64,000 bases of DNA, taken from the NCBI GenBank assembly GCA_020744425.1, contig JAGMUV010000029.1:186001-250000 (forward strand). The letters are read 5' to 3'. The translations under genes and the position numbers were made by a program. The DNA is from Dactylonectria macrodidyma. Taxonomy: Eukaryota; Ascomycota; Sordariomycetes; Hypocreales; Nectriaceae. Positions 11,508 through 21,314 of this stretch are shown piece by piece. Position 1 is the first letter of the stretch, and each line of letters opens with the position of its first letter. The notes beneath the pieces are model-generated. The model had not been told where the DNA came from and ran no database searches. It was given only the letters and a program-made list of their open reading frames with translations.

Positions 11508-12008
11508 GTCGTCCGTACATCACGATATAACACTTCCATAGCCACACAGCTTTTTGAAGTCAACCAGCGTACCGCCGACCTCCCGGGCCTCTGTGGGGAC
11601 TATAGCTCAAGTGTTGCCTTAGGGCACTCTAAGATATCCCCCTCATCAAATGAGCTTCGCCTGTCGCTCTTCTGGACGCTGCTACTTCCCGGGTTACTCC
11701 TTATGGCATAGCCCATCAGCTTTTTGTCCCGGTCTGTCTTAGAAAGACAGTTGTGGCTGTCTGTATTTCCGAAAATGGTAATCTCTCGGCAAATCACAAT
11801 TTCTACGTAGAAAGTTCCTTGGCTTAGTGATTGAATGATTGAAAACTCATTTTCTTTCATACATCACCAACCCGAAAATAATCATACCTCCTCGGGTGAC
11901 GTAGCTAGAAATTAGGTCGGACCCGGTTACAACATTGGGGAATGGCAGAGGGACATCATATTGCAATGCAGCTAACCATGGCAACTCTACCACAGCAGTG
12001 ATCGGAAT

Positions 12009-12055
12009 GGTCTGGTCTGGTCTGGTCTGGGCCTCTAGACCAGACCTCCGACCAG
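12009..12055. repeat. GGTCT tandem repeat and GACCAGACC inverted motif
   Basis: Four GGTCT units are followed by GGGCCTCTAGACCAGACC. This resembles the left end of the hAT at 21315 (GGGCCTCTCCGACCAGACC) in the same orientation. It may be a solo end of that family. Confidence 0.5.
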
Positions 12056-12107
12056 GTGCACGAGTGGAGGCGCGCCTAGGCGTGTGCAGGGTTGGACATC
12101 TTACGAA

Positions 12108-12300
12108 CGGTAATCGAATCGATAGATTCATTCGATGCCAAGTCTTACGAATGTCGAATCGAATTTCTTGGCGTTCGATTCGCATCGAATCAAATGGGCG
12201 CACTCCATTCGACATGCGAATCGAACATGCCACATTTCATTCGACATCGAATCGAACGGCGCTAAGCATTCGATCGATTTTCGATCGATTCGGTCGAACA
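12108..12300. repeat. Left subterminal CGAATCGAAT repeats
   Basis: There are many direct and inverted copies of ATTCGATTCG/CGAATCGAAT. The counterpart is at the right end of the same element. The short ORFs read here are by-products of this repeat. Confidence 0.8.
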
Positions 12301-12309
12301 GGGCTCCCG

Positions 12310-13746
12310 ATTGCACAAACATGTGAGGGGCCGAAATTTTAGCGTAATTGATCGACGCGTTAAGAAGCTACGGGCGCGATCTAACATGACGACCCCAGTA
12401 TGATGCATCGTTCGCCACGAATGTGTCTTGTTGCTAAGATGAGTTAGTGAGTACGTCTATCCTCCCCGAGAGAGCTATAGCGCCATAGGTACCTTGCAAC
12501 TTCACTCATCATCCCGGCAACAACCCACAATTGGATGGGTAATAAAAGTTAGAAGACAATCCATTTTGTCGCGTGGAATGAGACGTCTAGTCGATTTCTA
12601 TGAAGAAACATACGATTTGGGGGAGATGTTGAAGTGCGAGTTATCTTGGCTGCAAATTCCAACTTGCAAAGTTAGGAGGTACTGGCACTACCATTATTAC
12701 GGAGGTCAGACCTGCAGTAGCCTCTAACGCAATTGTATAGGGTAGGCCGACACCAGTAACGACAGCGCACGCAAGACCGAAATATACCAAACATACACCG
12801 ATTTTCCAGCAGAATCAAATGAATGCAAAAATTAGTGCTTCTAGATTCTCTCACCGAGAGCTTCCTATTATTACCAATCTTGGCATAATCAGACGAATAT
12901 TTCAGACTTGGACTTTCATATATTAACATGTATAGGACTCATGGTCTTCCTTTGTTCATCCAATCGTCCCTCCTTTGTCTCGGGGACCTGCAACCAAACC
13001 AAGCCGTATCCGTCAACCGAAGTACCAGCGACTTCGCAGGACCCTCGCAGTGCTTTCACTTAGAGCATCAACTTCAAGTACCCGCCGTTCTGCCTCACGT
13101 GTTCTAGTTTACGAAGAGCTCAAGAATCCGTTCTCAGTTGACGCCAAATTAAAATGAGACCAAACGTGAAAGCCGATACGGGGCAGAAAGACTGGGCAAC
13201 GAGGGGATGAGACTTTTTGAGGCGTGTGCGCAGTGACGTGAGCCAATAGGGGCCTTGGAACCAAGAGGAACAGGGAATATATGGAACCTGGCCACCAGAA
13301 AGGTTGCCTTTAGCCTGGGGTCTGTGGACCTGACCAACGAGACCTGTGAATTGGTTGGTTGCGAAGCGCGGGGAGGGTCAGTAGATCAACACTTGGAAGA
13401 ACTCCCCTCCGCCAATGGCTGGAACAAAGGTTGACTCCTTCGCTACGCCGGCGTCTTCATGCGCGACTGCTTCGGATTGGGACGCGCCATGTCGTCGCTC
13501 GCACTGGTGGTCAATGGTTCATTCATTCTTACAAGACTCGGCAAGTTCAACGGCACTGGCGACTCGCGAATTTCGCGTTGACGACAAAATGCGTGTGATA
13601 CACGCGTGTAATTGGCCTTCCACACCTGTGCAGCGATGGATGGATATTACTTGACCCTCCGCACGCAGCCTCAATGGCTTCCAACATCATCGTTCAGCTC
13701 ACTCGGTCCGTACGACCGACCTTCCCGTCTAGCTAACTGTGTCACG
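12310..13746. other. Non-coding leader inside the outer hAT
   Basis: About 1.4 kb lies between the left subterminal repeats and the transposase start. It is long for a hAT leader and may hide another old insertion, but no repeats or ORFs of known family were recognised. Confidence 0.4.
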
Positions 13747-14609
13747 ATGTCCTCAGAAACATTCTCTCCAAACAGCCCATTCTCCGATCAGTCAGAGGCT
13801 ATAGAGCGCATCGAGTTCTCTTCGTCTTCGCCGGCTGTCTCGTCGCCAGCAGCGTCGTTGCCAGCGACACCATCGCCCCGTCCTCGCGGGACCGCCGCTG
13901 ACTTTATCAAGGTCGATTGGACACTCTGGGGCCGCCAAGAGTGGATGAAATGGCCAGGATTCGAGCGCTATACTGGCGGCCAAGACACGAGGGCGTGGTG
14001 GCAGGAATATGGGTACCGCGTTGAAGACCATTCCACCTGTCGACAGGGCAATAAGTTGAAGTGGATCTGCGCAGACTGCTTCGCACGAGGTTTCAAGAAG
14101 AAGTCGGATTTCTGCTTCGTCTGCTCGACAGGGGCCTCTATCAAGAAACACCTTCGCGCAGCCCACGGGATTTTGGTATGTCCCCTGGTCCGCGGCCCGT
14201 TGACATGCTGATTTAAAAGGGCCCGAACCAAGCTGCCCGTCGCGGGGGAGGCACATTATTGCATAACCAGACTATCACTCATTTCCTCGACGCCGACTTC
14301 AATAACCCTAACGATCAGTACCTCCTTAGCAACCTGCGTGGGCAATTCAACGTCAAGGGTCTTCGAGTTCTACTTCTCGACTGGGTTACGTACCACAACT
14401 TGCCGTTCGAGATAGTCAATACTGAGCGGTTCCAGCGGATCCTGCTTTACGGCAACCCACTCCTTGATAAGGCCCATATTCCCTCTGCGAAGACTCTTCT
14501 TCGCATGCTCGAATCTGAGTATAGAGGCGCCGTTGGGCCGGTCACTGAAGTATTGCGCAGTGCTCGATCCCAAATCCATTTCTCCCTCGACGGCTGGACG
14601 TCAAAATCA

Positions 14610-15732
14610 ACTCTCTCCTGTAAAAATTCTTCCTGACTAGCGGCTGTTAGCACTAGCGTGGAAAATTTTGTAGGCCCACCAAATTTGGCTGCTGCAGCAG
14701 CTGGGTACCCATCGGGTACTAACAGCGCAGTAAAGGAAGGATTGAGAGGGTTGACTTCCTTTACGCAGCAGCCAAGGTCACAGCCCAAGAGCTCCGGCCA
14801 CGATCGAAGCCTGCTGCCCTGACCAGCTGGGCAGCTAAGATAGCAGCAGGGTCACAGCACGGCTTGCGGGGGCCAACGACACCGCTGTGGCTCTTATACA
14901 TGCTGTAATGCTGGTTCAGACCTCGCAGCAGGTATAGCTATCGCAGCCAACAGCAATCACGACACCAGCTTCAATCTAGGTGGGCGTCGACCTTTGCCCT
15001 GATCTCTGCGACTCGGCACTTAGGTATATAAGGCTATATCTTAGTCTTAGTACCTGCTTAGGCCTCCGGGCCTAAGCTGCCCTGACCTTTACGTCTCGGC
15101 CTTTAGGTGCATAAGGCCACCGCGTCTTAGCACCTGCCTCGGCCTCCGGGCCTTGGCTACTATGACCTCCGGGTCTTAGATGCCTTGATCTACGGATCTT
15201 GGCTGTTAATCCGGGTCTATAGGAAGTCACAGAATCGGGCTACCTGTAGGCATCAGGGTTCTGGCTTGATAGCCCTGATCAATGGATGCTAGCTGCAGTG
15301 GTTTTTCCCTCTATGAGCTCCCGCGAGGTTTTCCCATCTGCAGTTTTTCCTATCATACGGATCTCGATTTCTGGAGGTTTTGAATGCCGGCAGGCAGGAA
15401 TAGGAATACTGGAGAATTCCAAGCTGGTTAATAAATATGGGTATGCTGACACCCGCCCTGACAATCCGCTGACGGATATCGGGCTCGAAATCATAAGTCA
15501 AATAGGGCTGCTTAATTGCTAGATGGAAGAGGAAGAAGGATTGCAGTCTAGGATGGATTGTAGGCCCGAGCTATAGGCCAGTTGTGCCTATAGCCCCGGC
15601 CCCGGGTTATTGTACTTAGGTTTCTTCAGCTGTTGACACCAGCCTAGCACGTCATCTTGCCCTTAGGGGATTCTGTAGATATCTCTAGTAGATGTCTTCA
15701 TGACGATAATAAATCAACAACAACAACAACAA
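14610..15732 (+). mobile_element. Retroposon-like insertion with 16-bp target duplication and (CAA)n tail
   Basis: The 16-mer CTGGACGTCAAAATCA occurs at 14594-14609 and again at 15733-15748, directly flanking a 1123-bp block. The block ends in AATAAATCAACAACAACAAC... just before the second copy. A long target duplication plus a 3' simple-repeat tail is the mark of target-primed (LINE-machinery) insertion. No reverse-transcriptase ORF is seen, so this is a SINE or a severely 5'-truncated LINE. Several diverged GCCTCCGGGCCT-like units occur around 15060-15190. Removal restores the surrounding transposase frame. Confidence 0.8.
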
Positions 15733-16968
15733 CTGGACGTCAAAATCATTCGTCTCGTTCCTTGGAATCAATGCTCAATTCGTCGATCGCGACTTCGTCC
15801 AGCACCGAATCCTCCTTGGACTTCGACCTCTCACCGGGCGACACACCGGCGCATCGCTTGCCGACGAGGTGGCGGATACTCTCGCATTCTGGCAAATTAA
15901 TGATCCTGACAAGGTTGGGTACTTCACGCTCGACAATGCAGCCAACAACAACACGTGTATTAGGGACCTTGCATTCGAATACAGCTTCTCTCCTGAAGAG
16001 CGACGGATTCGATGCGCTTGCCACATCGTCAACCTCTGCGTGCGGGCACTGCTGTACGGTTCCAAGCGGGACAACCTGGCTGCAATTATCGCAGCAGATG
16101 GCGACGATCAGGACGACGATGAGGAACAGGTTGATCAAGCTATCAACGAGGCACTGGATGGAGAGATGGAAGACGACGAGGACGAAGAGATACAGCCTGA
16201 CGTTGCTGTCAGTAGCCCTGATGAAAACTTCACGTCGTCCCACCCGGCTCCGGAAGAGATCAACAGCACCACGTTCAGGGAGTACGGCCGGAATGGCGCC
16301 CCGGGAATGCTTCACAACATCGGCCTTCAGCTACGAGCGAGTCCACAACTGTATGAGCAGTTTCTTCAGTCTCAGCGCAAGGAATCTGGCCAGGAGTTAA
16401 CACTCCACTGGGTCTTTAACAACGCCACTCGATGGGACTCGGACATGCGTATGATGGAGAGGGCCACTCGTCTCCGCCCAGCACTTAACACATTCTTCAA
16501 TGACGTTCAGAACCGCTGGGAAGCTGAGGGCGCCTGTGAGAATGCCAAGCCCGCAGTTCTACAGTATCGGCTAAGTGGGTACGACTGGAAGATTATCGAG
16601 ATGCTGGTCAAGCTTCTGAAGCCTTTCGAGGTCGCCACTAAGCAGCTTCAGGGCAGCGGTGTTCCCAGCGTGAGATCGACTTGTGGTAGCTTCGATGAGT
16701 ACTTCCCTGTCTTCGAGATGCTCCTTGACCACCTCGAAAGTGCTATCGAAGGTACAATCTACGAAGAAGTTGAGGATCCGGTGAGCAAGAGGAGGAAAGA
16801 CGTCGAAGTTGCCATTTACGCGGGACTTGATAACAGAACTCGTAAATTGTTCAAGGTTTTCATCAAGCTCGGGTGGAAGAAGCTTCATAAGTACTATGCC
16901 CTTCTGACCAGTGCCGCATATGTAGGCGCCGTTGTCTTTAACCCGGCGAAGAAGTGGCGTCTCCTCGA

Positions 16969-19900
16969 CAGGGTTCAAAGCCACTACACTCCACTACACA
17001 TTCGAGGATATGGAATTGATGTGGATGATGACTAAGATCATGGCGGTGGAATGGATGGATATGGATCCATTATGGATGTGAGTCCACAATGTGGAAAGGA
17101 TTTCCACATGACGAGCAAGGGACTTACTCCCTTGCATAACTCGACCCCTAGCATATCGCCATCATTCCCTCGAAGGTTCTGTCAGTATCTGATCCAACTG
17201 CCCGATCAATCCTGCACGTAGCCAACTGCGTAAAGTCTGGCACATGCCGATAGTTGAAGCATCTAGCCGATTCCTAAGCCTCATAACCATCTGCCCGGCC
17301 ACTGAAAATAACCTCTCACACTCTGCTGACATAGGGGCCACAGTCAGTAAATCCAGGGCCATCCTACTCAATTTAGAGTACTTGAGCCGCCTGGTGTGCC
17401 AGTATTCGTATGGGTCAGTAACGAGGGCGTCAGAATCGTCAATATTGCGTTGCCACTGATCGTACTCATCGAGATCCAACCCTCTGTACAATGACGAAAG
17501 AGATGCCCCGGCAGACTCGTCAATAGCCTGATTCTGAAGAGTTAGCCCTCGTTTGCTGTTACGCCAGGCTGTAAACTTGTTCCTTGAGGATTTAAGACGT
17601 TTACTTGCAGGTAAATCGGGGTCTTGATCTTCAGAAAATAAGTCCTTATATTCGCATTCCCACAGATTCTGAACAATCGCTTTGGCTTTGATAATCCACG
17701 TCCGCCGCTTAGCATCATCACCCCACAGATCGTCGAATAATGCCCAGCAGTAAGCAGGATGGAGAGCCGCCGCGCCGTAGATCACAGGACTGTCGTTGAG
17801 GTATTGATAGTACTCATCGAGCTTTATCCAGCCTAGGTTAATATTAACTGCGAGATGCCCGGAGTCAGGGAGGCCAACGGCTATCTTTTTGGCGGATTCG
17901 AGGGACTCGAGAAGATATTCGTACGCGTGAAGAAGATCCCAGCTTGTACCTTCGAGTCGTGGCTCGGTTAGCCATACCAATTACAGACTGACTCCATCCA
18001 GCCAGGACTTACCGGATAATAGAAGCTCAATCTCATCTTCTTGACCTTGCTTTTAGTGTTTCCCCTGTCCATCGCCCTCCAAGGCTTTGACTACTAGCTG
18101 AAAGTCTAGTAGGATATCGCGGAGCGCCTGGAGCACACGCCAGTCGCTGCTTGAAATCCGGTTCTCTTCCTTCAAAAAGAACGGCATCCTGGCCCCCTTC
18201 CTAACGGAGCCACTTTTCGTAAGATTCGCTTTGTTCCACTCACTCAACGCTCGCTGGATAAAAGGGTCGTAAAACGGCTGCAAAACAAGAGCCCGGTCGA
18301 TCATGGCTAGCTGGGAGAGCCAACGGGTAGCGTTATCTAATACAACGCTAACAGGATCATGGCTTTGGATCGCTAGATCGTCAGATAGTTGGGATTCGAC
18401 CTGCTGGACCTTTTTAAGGACGTCGGTCCAGATATCGGATCTGTTAATCTCCTGCAAATACAGTTAAAATAAGTCGGAAACAGGAAAGTCAGAAAACATT
18501 GTAGTAAAAATAAGAAAAATATCAGCTTACCACAGCGAAGTTATGCCATTTACCCACTAGACCCCTTTTGCGCCACTGCTCATATTCCCTCGCCGCCGTC
18601 AATTAGCCATCGTAGATCTGTTGCTCGAACGCGTTTGGATCTCGGCCAAATAGCATGTGTTTCACCACTATATTGACAACATAGCCAATGCAGCGAACCC
18701 AGCGCTTCTTCCAGTCGAATCCTAGCTCATGGCCCAGCTCTTCCATCGTTGTTTTGTTATTCGAGGCGTTATCCAGCGTAAAGTAGCCCAGCTTATCCCC
18801 AATCTCGAACTCCCGGACGATATCGAGTATCTGCTCAGCGATATTCTCGCCTATGTGCCGGCCTAGTAGCTCCGGAAGGCCGAGAACGCACTTCCGGGGC
18901 CTGTTATCCAGATCCCTGAATATACAAGTAACGCCATAAAGAGCATGCCTATTCCCAGATCGCCATCCATCAAACTGGATATGGATCTGGCCTGGGCTCT
19001 TCCGAAGCGTCTCTCGTACAGCCGATTTATTCGCATTGAATTCTCTTTCAGCGATCGCTCGCACCGTTACATCGGATATGTGAGCTTCTATAATGGAAAC
19101 AGACGGGTTAAGATATTCGAAGATCGCTCGCAGGTCAGGATCTTTCGCGGTGGTGAACGATCGATTCGTAGTGACGATCCAGTTAACGATCATCTGTTAA
19201 AACGCGGCTTTATTAAACCGCTTGATTAATAGATTCGTTATTTCTTGATCGCGGGGAACTTCTGGATTTAATCGAAGTAACGTAGCAATTGAGCGGGCGG
19301 GTGTTGCAACAGTAGATTTCAGGGACTGCCTTTTACCTGAAGGATCTACTATGCCGTTATGATCCTTGAACAAGTGGCTCTCAGCGTTCTGCAGGCCCTT
19401 ATAGTTATAATTCTTCGGCCTCGGATCCTTCCGTTTGATACACATACAACAGACCCAGCGGCGTTCCTTCGTTACTATATTCTGAATGTCGTACCCAAAT
19501 CGGTAGACCCATTGGCGCGTATGGCCATCTCTTTCGGACAAAGTCCAGCCTCTGAACAAGCGAAATAGTCGTTGTTCGTCTTCTTCTGTTCGTTCGGGGA
19601 TCGCTGCCGTCGATTTCCCTTGCGCAGGGGGCTCGAGAGTAGGTCGGGAATCGGGCTGAGAGTCGGCCATTGTGATACGATATTCGCAGCTTTGTCGCCA
19701 GTCAGAAATGAGCCAAAGTACCGGTAGTCGGACGCATTGGCATTGTCAGATAATTAAAATCCTTATAGTCGAAGGTCTAATAGCATCAGCCAATTAATGA
19801 GAATTATCTGAGGAACGCGTCCTCTATGAGGAAATGCACAGGATCGTACAGCTCTTTATTCCGCCAGCCAGGCAGCTGCGGTCACGAGCAGCATCATAAG

Positions 19901-20204
19901 AACAGCTGAACAGACATTCCAGGTAGCTTAATACCGGTAAGGAACAGGTATGTGTTGTCTTAAATCTGGCATATTAGTTAGCAAATACTTTAAACTCAAC
20001 CTATTAACTAGGGGTTCTGTGGTATTTGTAAACCTCCGCTAAGATTAAGGAAATATCCACTGCATTCCACTGCATTCCACATGTGGCCTGGCTCCCGTAG
20101 AGTGGTAGTAAATCCACAACTGGGTCTGATGGAATGGAGTGTATTTGATATGGATCCACATGTGAGTCCATATGTGGGTTTTCGTGGAGTGGCTTTGAAC
20201 CCTG
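16969..20204 (-). mobile_element. Inner hAT element with perfect ends and target duplication
   Basis: The terminal repeat CAGGGTTCAAAGCCACT is perfect over 17 bp (16969-16985 and 20188-20204). The 8-bp target duplication CTCCTCGA flanks it on both sides (16961-16968 and 20205-20212). Length is 3236 bp. Subterminal regions share TCCACATGTGG-like and TATGGATCCA motifs on both sides. The transposase inside runs on the minus strand, opposite to the host element. Confidence 0.95.
17162..19670 (-). pseudogene. hAT transposase of the inner element, four nonsense codons
   Basis: It starts at ATG 19670 and ends at 17162. A BED-like finger (WVCCMCIKRK ... NAESHLFKDH) is followed by FDGWRSGN (first Asp), FTLDNASNN (second Asp) and APMSAECERLFSVAG (Glu). 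One intron of about 80 bp (GTAAGC ... TTGCAG) lies between roughly 18450 and 18533. The frame is broken by TAA codons at 19197-19199, 18603-18605, 18053-18055 and 17981-17983, the last two lying close together. All four are TAA and there is no clear indel. CAA-to-TAA changes, as produced by RIP, explain them most simply. An extra intron near 17980-18053 is possible and would remove two of the stops. Confidence 0.85.
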
Positions 20205-21084
20205 CTCCTCGACCAACTGTGGTCTCGAGTTCCTACTCGCAAGGCGCAGGGTTGGCGAGCCGACTACGAAGAGAAGCTATTGCAGATCTGGGAGAACAGC
20301 TACAGGCAACGCAACGTTGATAACGAGGTCCTCGCTACAACTGGTGAGGCCTCAATGGATTACATCCAGCGCAGGCTTGCCAGGAGTGTCGCCAGCTCGG
20401 CACCTGCCACCGCTTCCAACCTCCGCAAGACTACACGCAAGGCGAAACAGACGACCACGGCAGCAGCGATTGATGATGAATATTCCAGGTACTGCGCCGA
20501 GGATATTGTCAACAGTCAGTACTACAGGAGCAGACCAATTGACTGGTGGAAGACCAATGCCTATCGGTACCCGCGGCTGTCTACCATGGCTGTTGATATG
20601 CTCAGTATCCCATCGTCATCTGCAGAGAGTGAGAGGACGTTTAGTAGCGCAGGGCTTATGATGGCGCCGTTGAGAAATCGGTTGGGGAGGGAGATAGTGG
20701 CTATGGGTCAGTGCCTTCGATCGTGGAGCAAGGCTGGGATCTACACGCCTTCGCTGCCACTGCTTAACCTAAGTGATGGCCAATGGGTTGATGTACTTGC
20801 GTCGCTGAAGGACACGAGCGACTTCTGATCTGCCTAGTGATGCCTGCTTCCACAAATTGACTCTGTCCTGCGACGTCTCTTCCCAAATCACGATCATAAT
20901 GATGTTTATTCTGCCCGGAGGGACATTTTCTATAGGGCCCTACCGCTATGTTATATACTCCCTTTATGTGCTTCCTCGTGTTGCCTATTGCCCTTATACA
21001 AACCAGATTTGAATCGCTCCATGTCAGACGGTCCTCTTATTGGCAAGTCACCATTTCCTCTAACGTTCTTTACCTTCACGGGGA

Positions 21085-21283
21085 TTAGTCATCTATTCGA
21101 TCGAATTCGAATCGAATTCGATCGAATCTTGGCATCGAATCGAATGACAGGTGCTTGATTCGATATCGAATCTATGGGAGACGTGCTGGACTCGAATCGA
21201 ATCATATATAGCTACGCCCGAATCGAATGCCAAGCCATCGAATCGAATGGCAAGGCCGGGCATTCGATTCGATAGATTCGATA
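21085..21283. repeat. Right subterminal CGAATCGAAT repeats of the outer hAT
   Basis: Dense ATTCGATTCG/CGAATCGAAT copies match those at 12108-12300 in inverted orientation. Confidence 0.8.
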
Positions 21284-21314
21284 GATGTCTAACCCTGGGC
21301 CGCGTGTGCCTATT

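Larger units (their letters stand above)
9877..12086. other. Long non-coding stretch left of the nested hAT complex
   Basis: The part next to 9876 should hold the secreted-protein promoter. The rest has only short ORFs without recognisable family. It contains the inverted-repeat element at 11213-11507 and the GGTCT repeat at 12009-12030, listed separately. Confidence 0.5.
13747..20828 (+). pseudogene. hAT transposase of the outer element, split by two insertions
   Basis: Coding blocks are 13747-14175, 14220-14609, 15749-16968 and 20213-20828. The first two are separated by a 44-bp intron (GTATGT ... AAAAG, phase 0). The other gaps are the inserted elements plus one copy of each target duplication. 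Read this way the frame is continuous from ATG to the TGA at 20826-20828, about 884 residues, without nonsense or frameshift. Visible motifs are a BED-like zinc finger (WICADCFARG ... CFVCSTGASIKKHLRAAH), SLDGWTS (first Asp), FTLDNAANN (second Asp), an acidic loop near 16100-16190, and SSSAESERTFSSAG (catalytic Glu). The gene was intact until the insertions arrived and is now inactive in place. Confidence 0.85.
12087..21297 (+). mobile_element. Outer hAT element interrupted by two later insertions
   Basis: The ends are CAGGGTTGGACATC (12087-12100) and, inverted, CAGGGTTAGACATC (21284-21297), 13 of 14 identical. CAGGG is the usual hAT start. Both subterminal regions (about 12108-12300 and 21085-21283) are filled with CGAATCGAATG-type repeats, which supports pairing these ends. 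Inside lie a plus-strand hAT transposase gene (13747-20828), a retroposon-like insertion (14610-15732) and a second hAT (16969-20204). Without the insertions the element would be about 4.8 kb. The flanks GGCGTGTG (left) and GGC-CGCGTGTG (right) suggest a damaged 8-bp duplication, which is not clean. Confidence 0.75.

Noticed and set aside
12108..12342. ORFs rich in Arg, Ser, Ile and Asn on both strands
   Set aside because: They are translations of the CGAATCGAAT subterminal repeat of the outer hAT.
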